A DNA stretch of 64,000 nucleotides, taken from NCBI RefSeq assembly GCF_000315365.1, contig NZ_CAOS01000009.1, positions 96,299-160,298 of the forward strand, given 5' to 3'. Under the pieces are notes generated by a model, which saw only the letters and a program-made list of their open reading frames with translations, did no database searches and was not told the DNA's origin. Within the stretch, counting starts at the first letter, position 1; every line of letters begins with the position of its first letter. The stretch is from Desulforamulus hydrothermalis Lam5 = DSM 18033. GTDB lineage: Bacteria > Bacillota > Desulfotomaculia > Desulfotomaculales > Desulfotomaculaceae. A program made the position numbers and the translations under genes. Below, one piece after another: positions 42,735 through 51,983 of this stretch.

Positions 42735-44788
42735 TGAGCGGCATTGCCTGGATTCCGTTAATATGCGTAACCTTATTGGTTATCGGCACCATTGGCCTGG
42801 GTTTCTATGTACAGCGCTCGGTACGCAGCACGTCGGACCTGTATGTGGCTTCCCGTGCCGTGGGCGTATCTATGAACTCGGCGGCTATTTCGGGGGAATA
42901 TTTGTCAGCTGCCTCCTTTATGGGGGTAGCAGGCATGGTGATGAAATACGGTTATGATGTACTGTGGTACCCCGCCCTTTATGCTGCCGGCTACCTTTTT
43001 TTGTTGTTGTTTATTGCCGGCCCGTTGCGGCGGTTTGGGGCTTACACCATTCCCGATTTTGCCGAAGGACGTTTTGACAGTCCGGCTTTCCGAAAAATAG
43101 CAGTGGCTTTTGTGCTGGTTATCGGCTTATTTTACACCATGCCGCAAATGAAAGGAGCCGGGGTGGCACTGGTAAACATTTTGCACACGCCATACTGGGT
43201 GGGAGTTATTTTGGTTGGTACCGTAATTACCTTTAACGTCGCTTTAGGGGGCATGAAAGGGATTACCTTTGTGCAGGCGTTTCAGTACTGGGTAAAAATG
43301 TTTGCCATTTCTCTGCCGATTTTTATACTTTTTTCCGTGGTAGGCGGCTATGCCGGGCAAATGCAAAAAATTGACAATGGGGCTGATGCGGGCCGGGCGT
43401 TACCGACCTTTAAGGAAGACACGACAGTAATCTATAAGCCGGCTGCACCGGCCAATGAAATAATTTTTCCGGCCGGTGTTACTGCCACCTTTGTCAACGG
43501 GGCGGAGGTTGCCGTGGCCACTGCCGGAAGGGGAGCAGCGGCAGGTGGTTCTTTGCCTGCTGCCGGCCTGATTACAGGCCTGCCTGATCGTAAAGTAACC
43601 AGAGAGGTGGGGGGCCAAAGCCTAACTCTTTACTGTTTTGCCGCCGGCAGCAGTTTTACTGTGTCCGGGCCGGTGGAAACTGATCTGACAGGTGCAGATG
43701 GTAAACCTCGCCGGGTGCCGGTAAAGTTGACGGTTTTTCCGGCAACCGGCCAAGAATATGTCCAGATTGCTTACGGCAAAGGAGAAATAGTGCCCAATGC
43801 CCCGACAGACAAAGCCTGGTTAGAACCATTCGGCCCCTTTACCAACAAATACGGTCACCCGCTGTTATATACTTATTCTCTTATTATAGCCATTATTTGC
43901 GGTACGGCGGGGCTCCCGCACATACTGGTGCGCTTTTATACTAACCCGGACGGGCGGGCAGCCAAACGTACAGCCTTTTGGGTCATTATTTTGCTGGGGT
44001 GCTTTTATTTCTTCCCGCCCATTTGGGGGGTGCTGGGGCGTAATCTAGTTCCTCACCTTTATGCAGTTACCGGTGGTGCCTTCAGCACCGATGCGGTGGT
44101 TTTAATGCTGCCGCGCTTGCTAAATGATAAACTGCCATACCTGGGAGATTTATTGTCAGGTATTACTTCAGCCGGAGCATTTGCTGGTTTTATGACAACC
44201 TTTTCGGGCTTGCTGGTATCCATCACCGGAGCGCTGGCTCATGACATCTACGGCAACATGCTTAATCCCCAGGCTTCCCCGGATCAACGCCTGAAAGCCT
44301 TTCGCATAGCTGCTGTGATGGGTGGTTTAACGGCCATGGCTTTGGGCACCCTGGTGGAGAACTTTGATATTAACATGATGGTGGGTTGGGCCTTTGCCAT
44401 AGCTGCGGCATCCTACTTTCCGCTGCTGATTGTAAGTGTTTGGTGGCGCGGCACCAGTGCAACGGGGGCTGCCGTAGGTATGCTGGGCGGGGGTATCACC
44501 GCTCTGGCAGCCATTGTATCGGTCATGTTGGCTGACAAAAAAGTAATACCGGCGCTGGCTGCATTTTATGCCCAGCACCCGGTATTGCGTTCTTTGGCGG
44601 AACAGCCCGCCATTTGGGCCGTACCTTTGTCTTTATCATTAATTTTTATAATTTCTTTTATGACGCCCGGAAGTGTGCCTAAAGATGCCGGGTGCAAAAT
44701 GCTGGTTTTGCATGCCCCTGAAGAACTGGGGTTGCGGGACGAGTATATTAAAGAGGGAAGCGGGCAAATATCTGTAAGCGTACGTTAA
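42734..44788 (+). CDS. Sodium:solute symporter (VC_2705 / ActP-like)
   Basis: 684 residues. SSS-family signatures: RSTSDLYVASRAVGVSMNSA, GEYLSAASFMGVAGMVM, FTVSG-like loops, and GTAGLPHILVRFYTNPDGRA. About 13 membrane helices. A soluble insert of roughly 140 residues (about 215-355, Ala/Gly/Val-rich, beta-like) lies between helices 6 and 7, a feature of the VC_2705 subfamily. Likely imports a short-chain carboxylate such as acetate or lactate with sodium. Confidence 0.88.
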   Translation: MSGIAWIPLICVTLLVIGTIGLGFYVQRSVRSTSDLYVASRAVGVSMNSAAISGEYLSAASFMGVAGMVMKYGYDVLWYPALYAAGYLFLLLFIAGPLRRFGAYTIPDFAEGRFDSPAFRKIAVAFVLVIGLFYTMPQMKGAGVALVNILHTPYWVGVILVGTVITFNVALGGMKGITFVQAFQYWVKMFAISLPIFILFSVVGGYAGQMQKIDNGADAGRALPTFKEDTTVIYKPAAPANEIIFPAGVTATFVNGAEVAVATAGRGAAAGGSLPAAGLITGLPDRKVTREVGGQSLTLYCFAAGSSFTVSGPVETDLTGADGKPRRVPVKLTVFPATGQEYVQIAYGKGEIVPNAPTDKAWLEPFGPFTNKYGHPLLYTYSLIIAIICGTAGLPHILVRFYTNPDGRAAKRTAFWVIILLGCFYFFPPIWGVLGRNLVPHLYAVTGGAFSTDAVVLMLPRLLNDKLPYLGDLLSGITSAGAFAGFMTTFSGLLVSITGALAHDIYGNMLNPQASPDQRLKAFRIAAVMGGLTAMALGTLVENFDINMMVGWAFAIAAASYFPLLIVSVWWRGTSATGAAVGMLGGGITALAAIVSVMLADKKVIPALAAFYAQHPVLRSLAEQPAIWAVPLSLSLIFIISFMTPGSVPKDAGCKMLVLHAPEELGLRDEYIKEGSGQISVSVR

Positions 44789-44806
44789 ACGGTTGGGGGA
44801 ATAAAG

Positions 44807-44974
44807 ATGTTTAACAGGAGAAACTGGCGGGGAAGGATAATATATGGAGGTTACCTGGCGGCTTTGGCGGCGATCTGGTATGCTGTTGAAATTACTGTCT
44901 TTTCTGCTGCGGCCGGTCTTAGCCTGGCCCTCTGTCTGGGGGCGGTCATGGCTGTTGTTTGGCCCCGCTGGTAA
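44807..44974 (+). CDS. Small two-span membrane protein (55 aa)
   Basis: ATG after TTGGGGGAATAAAG, 18 bases beyond the symporter stop. Basic N-terminus (NRRNWRGR), two hydrophobic segments (IYGGYLAALAAIWYAVEIT and VFSAAAGLSLALCLGAVMAV). Probably part of the symporter operon. Confidence 0.6.
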   Translation: MFNRRNWRGRIIYGGYLAALAAIWYAVEITVFSAAAGLSLALCLGAVMAVVWPRW

Positions 44975-45027
44975 AAGTCAGCAGGCAAAATACTGATGTC
45001 ACCGTTAGGCCACTGGCCAAGCAAGCC

Positions 45028-45390
45028 CTAAAAGACCTGAGCCAGACGGTAACCTGCCAGAGCAAGTGCCACACCCAATACAGTGCTGACAAGCAAATAG
45101 GTGATGGATAGCCATACTTTATCTTTGCGGATTAGCTCCACCGACTCCAGTTCAAAGGTTGAAAAAGTAGTAAAAGAACCCATAAAGCCTGTGCCGAGCA
45201 GAAAGAATACTTCCGGTGCCAGGCGATGCCGTCCAAACAGGATGCCAAGCAAAAAAGAACCCAGCAGGTTAACCGCCAAGGTGCCAAAAGGAAAAGGAGT
45301 TTTGTTCTTTGCCTGCACTAAATTTACAACGAAAAAACGGGTGATGGCTCCGGCGAAACCGCCGGCAGCCACAAATAAAACTAACTTCAT
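45028..45390 (-). CDS. crcB: Fluoride channel subunit FluC/CrcB, copy 2
   Basis: 120 residues, four membrane helices. GGFAGAITRFFV, GTLAVNLLGSFLLGILFG (conserved Asn) and GFMGSFTTFSTFELE (pore Phe/Thr/Ser) are diagnostic. Exports fluoride. Paired with the adjacent paralogue, so likely a heterodimer as in many Firmicutes. Confidence 0.95.
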   Translation of the reverse strand: MKLVLFVAAGGFAGAITRFFVVNLVQAKNKTPFPFGTLAVNLLGSFLLGILFGRHRLAPEVFFLLGTGFMGSFTTFSTFELESVELIRKDKVWLSITYLLVSTVLGVALALAGYRLAQVF

Positions 45391-45401
45391 GATAACTCTC
45401 C

Positions 45402-45800
45402 TTAATATTTAGCTGTTTCTTCTTTTTGGTAAAAAAGACTGGCCAGGCGAATACCCAACCAGGATAACAGAAGACCGCCGGCTAAACTTATAAATATATA
45501 CTCAAAGGCCAGCAGAAGGTATTTTTGCAGCAGCAGATGCAAAACTTCCACCGAAAAAGTGGAAAAAGTGGTAAAAGACCCAATAATACCCGTATTAATG
45601 GCCAGCAGATATTCCCGTCGCAACTGCCAGCGGAGCAGGCTGCTGTAGGCAATGAAGCTGAGCAGAAAACTTCCTATTAAATTTACGCTGAGGGTTCCGT
45701 AGGGAAAGGGTGTGGCAGCCAGACCGTTAACCAAAGTACCTATGCAGTAACGGCAAACAGCACCGGCGATGCCGCCTGCTCCGACAAAAAGATAAAGCAT
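45402..45800 (-). CDS. crcB: Fluoride channel subunit FluC/CrcB, copy 1
   Basis: 132 residues from the ATG at 45800 (AGGTGATGG site). GIAGAVCRYCIGTLV, GTLSVNLIGSFLLSF and GIIGSFTTFSTFSVE. Eleven bases before copy 2 and directly after uspA, so one leftward operon. No fluoride riboswitch consensus seen upstream. Confidence 0.95.
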   Translation of the reverse strand: MLYLFVGAGGIAGAVCRYCIGTLVNGLAATPFPYGTLSVNLIGSFLLSFIAYSSLLRWQLRREYLLAINTGIIGSFTTFSTFSVEVLHLLLQKYLLLAFEYIFISLAGGLLLSWLGIRLASLFYQKEETAKY

Positions 45801-45808
45801 GCCATCAC

Positions 45809-46234
45809 CTACTTTACAATAACTACCGGGCATTTAGCCATTTGTACTACCTTGTGGCTTACGCTGCCCAGGAATAATTCCTTTACCGGGCTTAAACCAC
45901 GGCTGCCTATAACAATGGCATCATATCGGTCTGTTTCGGCCAGTTTTACAATTTCCTCTGCCGGATCTCCCTGCAAGATTAGATATGACGTTTGAATATT
46001 ATTAATGTTGCTGAACAATTCTCGATAATGTTCGAAGGTAGGGTTGACACGCAGTTGACTGAGCCTTAAATATTCTTCTTTACTGATGCCGAGAAAAACT
46101 GCTACGTCTTCAGTTAAGGGAATAACTGATAATAAAGTTAAATCTATGGACAGACCCTGGCGGGCCAGTTTAATGACATAATGAACAGCCCGCAGGGCGT
46201 TAGGCGAGCCGTCGGTGGGCAGTAATATTTTCAA
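45809..46234 (-). CDS. Universal stress protein UspA family
   Basis: 141 residues. ILLPTDGSPNALRAVHYVI at the start and the nucleotide-binding GSRGLSPVKELFLGSVS (G-2x-G-9x-G-S) near the end. ATP-binding stress protein. First gene of the uspA-crcB-crcB operon. Confidence 0.92.
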   Translation of the reverse strand: MKILLPTDGSPNALRAVHYVIKLARQGLSIDLTLLSVIPLTEDVAVFLGISKEEYLRLSQLRVNPTFEHYRELFSNINNIQTSYLILQGDPAEEIVKLAETDRYDAIVIGSRGLSPVKELFLGSVSHKVVQMAKCPVVIVK

Positions 46235-46360
46235 GAGTATCCCTCCCTGGATAAACTTAACATTTATATTATATCACATGCAAGTTATTCAAGTCAGGGG
46301 CGGTCTTTGCTTTAATTATCCGCTTATTTTTTAAGGCATGGTTGATAAACTTCAAAAAAT

Positions 46361-46397
46361 AACCCGTATCTCCTCAACGTGATACGGGTTTGCTGTG
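46361..46397 (-). terminator. Terminator of the DUF1540 gene
   Basis: AACCCGTATC/GATACGGGTT stem, followed on the minus strand by ATTTTTT. Confidence 0.85.
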
Positions 46398-46409
46398 TTT
46401 ATGGTGCTG

Positions 46410-46658
46410 TCAGGACATTTTGGTAACCTTATCAGCAGTAATTTTGTTTGACCCCTTTGCTACATAAGTTTTACAGCAGGTTTCCATACAACTGCCTGCA
46501 GGTTGAGGGTTATATTGTTTAGCCATGGTTGCATCAACCTGATCAGGTTGGACAGCGCCGAAATTATCGGTTGCTACTAAGATCTCGTTTGCTGTACATT
46601 TGTTTCCGGAGGCGTAATAATAACAGTCGCTTACAATGCAGTGAATGTGTTGATTCAC
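46410..46658 (-). CDS. DUF1540 protein
   Basis: 82 residues with CIVSDCYYYASGNKCTANEI and CMETCCKTY, the DUF1540 cysteine pattern. Common in Clostridia, often in two copies; here one full motif and a C-terminal CCK. Likely metal-binding; role unknown. Single-gene unit. Confidence 0.85.
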   Translation of the reverse strand: MNQHIHCIVSDCYYYASGNKCTANEILVATDNFGAVQPDQVDATMAKQYNPQPAGSCMETCCKTYVAKGSNKITADKVTKMS

Positions 46659-46819
46659 AAAACCACTCCTCTTTTTTATTTGTTAAATCACTATTATTAT
46701 TGTCGCCAGCCATGTTTTTATAAGTTATTGATACTGGCAGTTTTTGCTGAAGCAGAGTGTAAGATACGTCACAGTTTGCCCAATATGCGCCGGTTAGAAT
46801 ATGTTTGAGGTGATTTTTT

Positions 46820-47536
46820 ATGAAAATAATTTTACCGCGGGAACACGGTGCCTGGGCAATGCTTGTGGTGCCTTTTGTCCTGGGAATTGCCGGTGAGGGT
46901 TTTCGTTGGCTGCATATACCTTTATTGTTGGGTTGGTTAATGTTGTATATTACTTCCTATCCTTTTTTGATGATTTACCGCAACGGCCGTGTGCAAGAAT
47001 ACAAAAAATGGCTGGTGCTGTATGGATTGATAGCTGCTGCGTTGCTCATTTTTCCGATTATTCGCTATCCGGCCCTTTTATGGTTGGGTTGCGGTCTTTT
47101 CGTAACACTGCTGGTCAATCTTTATTACATCCGTGTCCAGAACGAGAGAGGAATGGTAAATAACTTCTCGGCCGTTGCCGGCATGTCACTGGGAGGAGTA
47201 GCCAGCGGGTATGTGGGCGCGGGTGATTGGAGTTTTGATTTATTGCTGACATGGGTTATTTGTGTGGTCTTTTTTATGGGCAGTGTGTTTTTTGTTAAAT
47301 CTATGATTCGAGAAAGAAAAAATATATATTTTCGTGCTTTGTCTTGGTTTTATCATGGTGCGGTTGTTTTAATTATTTTTGCTTGTTCCGGCAGTTTATT
47401 ATTAACGGCTGCTTTTTTGCCCAGTCTTCTAAGGGCAATATTCGCCGCTGGCCGCACTCTGTCAGCCTGGCAAATTGGGATTCTGGAGATGGTTAACTCA
47501 ATGCTGTTTCTTATCCTGACGATTGCTTATTTTTAA
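46820..47536 (+). CDS. YwiC-like membrane protein
   Basis: 238 residues with about seven membrane helices. Begins ILPREHGAWAMLVVPFVLG, the hallmark of the YwiC-like family. In bacilli ywiC lies near fnr/nar genes; here no respiratory regulator is adjacent. Function not established. Confidence 0.85.
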   Translation: MKIILPREHGAWAMLVVPFVLGIAGEGFRWLHIPLLLGWLMLYITSYPFLMIYRNGRVQEYKKWLVLYGLIAAALLIFPIIRYPALLWLGCGLFVTLLVNLYYIRVQNERGMVNNFSAVAGMSLGGVASGYVGAGDWSFDLLLTWVICVVFFMGSVFFVKSMIRERKNIYFRALSWFYHGAVVLIIFACSGSLLLTAAFLPSLLRAIFAAGRTLSAWQIGILEMVNSMLFLILTIAYF

Positions 47537-47718
47537 GGATTGTTATCGCCGGATACAGGTTGTAAGTTTTTACGGCCGCAAACCGGACAATAAATTTTTG
47601 GTGCAAAATAAAAATAATAGATGGGATAAATGGGGAGCAGGATCAAAAACCACAGCCAGGACCACTTTTTTACCGGCTCGACATTTTTGTGGCAGTTGGG
47701 GCAGTATTTTTTATTCAT
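47533..47718 (-). CDS. Zinc-ribbon membrane protein (61 aa)
   Basis: ATG at 47718 after AAGGTG. CPNCHK at the start and CPVCGRKN after a hydrophobic segment (WSWLWFLILLPIYPIYYFYF), so two zinc knuckles flank one membrane hairpin. Convergent with the ywiC-like gene, overlapping its stop by four bases. Confidence 0.7.
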   Translation of the reverse strand: MNKKYCPNCHKNVEPVKKWSWLWFLILLPIYPIYYFYFAPKIYCPVCGRKNLQPVSGDNNP

Positions 47719-47802
47719 AATTTCACCTTCCCGCCGATTACACAATAGTATTATTTTCAACTTGAAGTACAATCATGCAGGTTAGCTTCGTTAAAAAAAA
47801 GA

Positions 47803-49142
47803 GGCTCTAAAATAAATGTTGGGGTGACAGGAAAAAGAAAAGCATTTGGTCGAATACCTTAGTCGCCAAACCAAACCCTCAAAGAGGAGGTATTCTTCCA
47901 AATGCAATTTCAGTCTATCAGAAATTTTATTAATTTGAAAGATGTTATTATTAGCAATGTTGAGCATTTTGACAGCCACTCTGAAATCTCTCTATCAATG
48001 CCCGTTAGACCCCATAAGTGCCCTGCTTGTGGGACATTAACTAAATCTATCCATGACTACCGAACTCAAAAGATTAAGGATATTCCCTGGCTAAATAAAC
48101 CCCTTTACTTAATATATCGCAAGCGACGATATAACTGCCGTAAATGTAACAAGAAGTTTTACGAACAAGTTGACTTTATCGGTAAATATCAAAGAATGAC
48201 TAAACGACTGATTATGGCCGTTGTGGATAGGCTCCGCTCAAACTCCAGTATGTGCTCTGTCGCTGATGATTTTTTTCTCTCTCCATGTACTATCACTAGA
48301 ATCTTTGATTACCTATCCTATAGCCTTAAGGAATTGCCTACTGTCCTCTCTATTGATGAGTTTAAAGGCACTACTGACAAAGGTAAATACCATTGCATTC
48401 TGGCTGATCCCATTAGTTCCAAAGTCCTTGACATCCTTGAAAGCCGTACCCAGGATTATCTGGTTAGCTACTTTAAAAAGTTTAATAATCTCGATAAGGT
48501 TAAGTATGTTGTTATTGATATGTGGGGCCCTTATAAGCGGGCTGCCGAACTGGTTTTTCCTAACGCTACGATTGTTATTGATCGCTTTCACTACGTCAGA
48601 AACTGCATTTGGGCTATTGATAAGGTCAGAAAACGTGTTCAGCAGTCTTTACCTTATGAAAAACGCCGATTTTTAAAATTCAGCCGTAGACTCCTTCTCT
48701 CAAGACCCGATAAGTTAAGCGATGATTCTAAAATCAAATTGGCCAACATCCTTCGTTTTAATGATGAACTTAGAGTTTCTTATCTTTTGAAAGAACAGTT
48801 CATGGATTTTGTAAAGGCAAGTTCCTCTGTTGAAGCAGAATCAAAACTTAACCGGTGGCTAAATCTCGTTAAACAACATAAAATCAAAGAATTTTACTAC
48901 CTGGCTAATACAATCGTAAACTGGAAAACTGAAATTCTAAATTCATTTGATGTCCCTTACTCAAATGGGTGTATTGAAGGCTACAACAACAAAATTAAAG
49001 TCATCAAGCGTAATGCTTTTGGTTTTAGAAATTTTAATAGATTCCGCTCACGTATTCTTCACTGCTGCGCTTAATTTTGGACATAAAAATATGGCGACAG
49101 GTATCCGTAGACACCTGTCACCCCAACATTTGACATAGAGCC
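47803..49142 (+). mobile_element. ISL3-family element, complete copy (1340 bp)
   Basis: Imperfect 29-bp terminal inverted repeats starting GGCTCTA and sharing AATGTTGGGGTGACAGG. Flanked by a perfect 8-bp target duplication AAAAAAGA (47795-47802 and 49143-49150), as expected for ISL3. A second copy begins at 62601. Confidence 0.95.
47902..49074 (+). CDS. ISL3-family transposase
   Basis: 390 residues. N-terminal zinc finger CPACGTLTKSIHDYR and CRKCNKKF, HTH near 95-115, then the DDE domain: LSIDEFKGTTDKGKYHCILA, VVIDMWGPYKRAAELVFP, RFHYVRNCIW, and YSNGCIEGYNNKIKVIKRN. Intact frame, so potentially active. Confidence 0.95.
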   Translation: MQFQSIRNFINLKDVIISNVEHFDSHSEISLSMPVRPHKCPACGTLTKSIHDYRTQKIKDIPWLNKPLYLIYRKRRYNCRKCNKKFYEQVDFIGKYQRMTKRLIMAVVDRLRSNSSMCSVADDFFLSPCTITRIFDYLSYSLKELPTVLSIDEFKGTTDKGKYHCILADPISSKVLDILESRTQDYLVSYFKKFNNLDKVKYVVIDMWGPYKRAAELVFPNATIVIDRFHYVRNCIWAIDKVRKRVQQSLPYEKRRFLKFSRRLLLSRPDKLSDDSKIKLANILRFNDELRVSYLLKEQFMDFVKASSSVEAESKLNRWLNLVKQHKIKEFYYLANTIVNWKTEILNSFDVPYSNGCIEGYNNKIKVIKRNAFGFRNFNRFRSRILHCCA

Positions 49143-49154
49143 AAAAAAGAAAAC

Positions 49155-49350
49155 CCGCGTAAAGCGGGAAGGGAAAAGCGGTAACTTAATTTTATAATTT
49201 GCCGGATTTTTTTTAAATACGTCAAAAGTCCTGTCTGGATAGGACCGGCGGATTAAAAAATTACCGCCGGTGCGGAAGGATTTGCAAACCAATTGTCTAA
49301 ATTTAATAATTATTTGATTTAGCGGTATCCATAAAAAACGGAGGAAAGTT
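49155..49350. other. Hairpins between IS and response regulator
   Basis: CCCGC/GCGGG (49155-49169) and a larger stem ACCGGCGG/CCGCCGGT around 49246-49273. No gene. Any gene formerly upstream of the response regulator was separated by the IS. Confidence 0.45.
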
Positions 49351-50049
49351 ATGAGCAGCACAACCATTTTAATTGCGGATGATGACCACAGAATAGTAAA
49401 AATTATCTCTCATACTTTGGAACAAGAGGGTTATAAAGTTATGGCTGCTCAGGATGGCGAAGAAGCCGTCCGATTAGCCACCACCATGAGTCCCGACTTG
49501 GTCATTATGGATATTATGATGCCCAAGCTCGATGGTTTAGAAGCTTCGCAAAAAATAAAAGCAAAGGTTGATGTGCCAATTATCATTTTATCAGCCAAAG
49601 ACGATGTGGTTGATAAAATTGTGGGGTTTAAAATGGGGGTTGACGATTATCAAACCAAACCTTTCAGTCCGGCAGAATTGGCCTTAAGGGTAAAAGCAGT
49701 CTTAAGGCGCAGCAGGGGTGTGGCGGAAAAGAGAAACAGGGACGTATTGGAATATCCTCATGTTCGCATTGAGTATACCACCCGGCTGGTGCGTATTTGG
49801 GGGCAAGAGGTTGCGCTGACAGCTAAAGAATTTGATATGCTTTGGTTAATGGCATCGCACCCTAACCAAGTATTTTCCCGCTTGCAATTGCTTGAAAAAA
49901 TATGGGAAAGCCATTTTGAAGGGGATGAGGATACAGTAACCGTTCATATACGCAGGCTTAGAAGAAAGATTGAGAAGGACGCGGCCAATCCGCAGCTGAT
50001 AAAAACTGTCTGGGGTGTCGGATATAAATTTGAGCCGCCGAAAGCATGA
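49351..50049 (+). CDS. OmpR/PhoB-family response regulator (orphan)
   Basis: 232 residues. Receiver domain with Asp10-Asp11, phosphoacceptor Asp54 (VIMDIMMPK), Thr/Ser switch and Lys103; winged-helix DNA-binding domain from about 130 (LTAKEFDMLWLMASHP, EDTVTVHIRRLRRKIEKD, IKTVWGVGYKFE). ATG after GGAGGAAAG. No histidine kinase follows; a terminator closes the unit. Confidence 0.93.
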   Translation: MSSTTILIADDDHRIVKIISHTLEQEGYKVMAAQDGEEAVRLATTMSPDLVIMDIMMPKLDGLEASQKIKAKVDVPIIILSAKDDVVDKIVGFKMGVDDYQTKPFSPAELALRVKAVLRRSRGVAEKRNRDVLEYPHVRIEYTTRLVRIWGQEVALTAKEFDMLWLMASHPNQVFSRLQLLEKIWESHFEGDEDTVTVHIRRLRRKIEKDAANPQLIKTVWGVGYKFEPPKA

Positions 50050-50093
50050 ACTTAGGGGCTGTTTGAAAAAAATTTTACCTTCCCCAAAACAAG

Positions 50094-50132
50094 CATCCCG
50101 TCCCACTTTATAGTGCAACGGGATGTTTTTTG
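50094..50132 (+). terminator. Response regulator terminator
   Basis: CATCCCGT/ACGGGATG stem followed by TTTTTT. Confidence 0.85.
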
Positions 50133-50181
50133 GCTTTAGTCATTAGGAGCAACCCTTTTGAGGCAGTCTCTTTAGTATGGT

Positions 50182-50562
50182 TTATTCACTAATTTCTTCA
50201 TCATCGTCCGGGGGAGTCAGCTCTGTACCGCGGATTCCTTCACGAATTTTGGTGCTCACCAGGGTCATAATGGCCTGGAACTGCTCATGCGCTTCAAAAG
50301 AAGCTTTAACAATGGGGTTTTCCAGAGCCCGGGCCTCAGCTTCCTTCATGTTATTTTTATCCACTTCGGATAAAGGAATACCGGCCAGTTTCTTCTTTTG
50401 TATATCCATCTGTAGCTGTTGCAGCCCCTCTACCAGCCGGCGGGCTTCTTCGTTATGAAGCAGGTTGGCCTCAGCTTGCTTCATTTTTTGATATTCTTCG
50501 GTTTCGGAGAGTATCTTGCCAAGTTGAACACACAATTCCAGCGCTGTATCAATTTTTGCCAA
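50182..50562 (-). CDS. YlbF/YmcA-family protein
   Basis: 126 residues from a TTG at 50562, six bases after GGGAGGTG; an in-frame ATG at 50583 has only a weak site. Helical: ALELCVQLGKILSETEEYQ, KQAEANLLHNEEARRLVEGL and QLQMDIQKKKLAGIP are typical of the Com_YlbF family, which in B. subtilis forms the Y-complex affecting RNase Y, competence and biofilm. Acidic tail (PPDDDEEISE). Confidence 0.85.
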   Translation of the reverse strand: MAKIDTALELCVQLGKILSETEEYQKMKQAEANLLHNEEARRLVEGLQQLQMDIQKKKLAGIPLSEVDKNNMKEAEARALENPIVKASFEAHEQFQAIMTLVSTKIREGIRGTELTPPDDDEEISE

Positions 50563-50629
50563 AGGTTTCACCTCCCTTTTCATAATTTCTCCGCTATCTG
50601 ACAAAATCCTTCCCTGAAAGAACAAGCGG

Positions 50630-51367
50630 TTAGAATTGAAAAGCAGCCGCTTTTTCAACAAAGCCCTGCAATAACTCCTTGCTGCCCTGATCAACATACT
50701 GTTTCATTACTTTTATTTTGCGAGCCCGGGCACCGCTTCCTAAAACAGTATTTGCTAAATGAACCGGAAAAGGCAGCAAAGTTCCTTCCTGATCTACCAA
50801 CTCCTGTGGGAAAAAGGTGTAATCCAAAGCCCCGATTTGTGCGGCTAACCCCGCCAAAGTAGATTTTGCCAGGTGGGTTCCGGTTTGAGAAGTCACTTTG
50901 CCACACCAGGGAAGCTTATAGTTAATAATTTCTTGGGGGATGATGAGATCATACTCATCTTTAAATTTTTTGGCCAGCAACTCAAGGCCGCGGTCGCCGG
51001 TTTCAAAGTCTTGCTTGGATAAAAGGCCATAGGAGCGGCAGGCGAACGGGCGCACACTGTAAACAGAACACTGATTGCTGTCATTGAGAAAAGGGCATTT
51101 TTGATTAACATCTACCAGTTCTAAATAAAAATACTCAGTCGACTTTCCAAGAATTTCCCGCCAAGAATCTTTCATGTTATCCCTGACATGGCGGTACAAG
51201 TTCAAGTATTCAATAAAAAAGGCCGGCGGACTACCCCATTTGCAACATGTTGCACAACCTTCGCAGGAAGTGGCGGGCAAAGCCGCATATATTTGTTCCA
51301 GTTGGCTAAACAAGTTGTTTTGTTCAGCTTTACCCAGGGCAGAATAGAGTTCAACCTGCTGCAGCAT
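50630..51367 (-). CDS. YkgJ-family cysteine cluster protein
   Basis: 245 residues. CEGCATCCKWG, CPFLNDSNQCSVYSVRPFAC and R-S-Y after it form the putative zinc/iron-chelating cluster of the YkgJ (UPF0153) family. The C-terminal half is lineage-specific. ATG with AAGGAG twelve bases before. Transcribed toward ylbF. Confidence 0.85.
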   Translation of the reverse strand: MLQQVELYSALGKAEQNNLFSQLEQIYAALPATSCEGCATCCKWGSPPAFFIEYLNLYRHVRDNMKDSWREILGKSTEYFYLELVDVNQKCPFLNDSNQCSVYSVRPFACRSYGLLSKQDFETGDRGLELLAKKFKDEYDLIIPQEIINYKLPWCGKVTSQTGTHLAKSTLAGLAAQIGALDYTFFPQELVDQEGTLLPFPVHLANTVLGSGARARKIKVMKQYVDQGSKELLQGFVEKAAAFQF

Positions 51368-51712
51368 ATAATTTTCATCTCCTTAACTGTAAAGTGGGAC
51401 GCCAACATGTACTAATTATAACAAAGAACCGGCCGGCTGGCGATGGATGCAGGCAAGAAATAATAGAAAATAAAGGAATATTATTTTAAACGGATGATAA
51501 ATTAAGAATCAGAGGGGCCAACCCGGGACTTGTCAAGTAATAAGAAAAAATAGAAAATTAAAACAATAAGGCAGGAATCTCAATGAAAACCTCGAATAAG
51601 CATTTTTTAAGCAGAAAACGGGGGAAAGGCATTTAGATATTGTATTTTTTTACACAAAATGCCCCGGCCGCCGGTAAAATTATCCTTCAAATTACCAAGA
51701 ACTTAATTGCAC

Positions 51713-51741
51713 TTGTCAATCAGATGTAGTGATGATATAGT
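51713..51741 (+). promoter_or_regulatory. Promoter of hdrCB
   Basis: TTGTCA (51713-51718), 17-base spacer, TATAGT (51736-51741). Predicts a transcript from about 51748 with a ~235-base leader. Confidence 0.7.
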
Positions 51742-51747
51742 AAACTC

Positions 51748-51983
51748 ATAAATGTTTTAGTTAACTGGCAAATTCAGATCAATTTGCCTAATAATTTACC
51801 GGTGTTTAGTTTTATTTTAATATGATTTATGATGCCATTCATAAGGAGGTGTCGGCGTAGCATTGCGTTAGTTCGTGTGCGGATATTCACAAGACCAGAC
51901 AGGGCTGTGTGAGTGCCGACATGACAGTTTGGCGATAAAGCCAAATTGCCGGAAGAATGCCCGAAGGGAAGTGAGGAAAGTAA
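51748..51983 (+). promoter_or_regulatory. Structured leader of hdrCB
   Basis: No gene. TGTCGGC (51850-51856) pairs with GCCGACA (51915-51921), and CAGTTTGGC/GCCAAATTG (51925-51948) forms a 9-bp hairpin. An unused AAGGAGGTG at 51843 lies just before the first stem. Could be a regulatory or stabilising RNA; class not recognised. The upstream part 51368-51712 shows nothing else. Confidence 0.5.

Noticed and set aside
46235..46360. Fluoride riboswitch upstream of uspA-crcB-crcB
   Set aside because: The conserved GGCGATGG-type start and pseudoknot partners are not visible.
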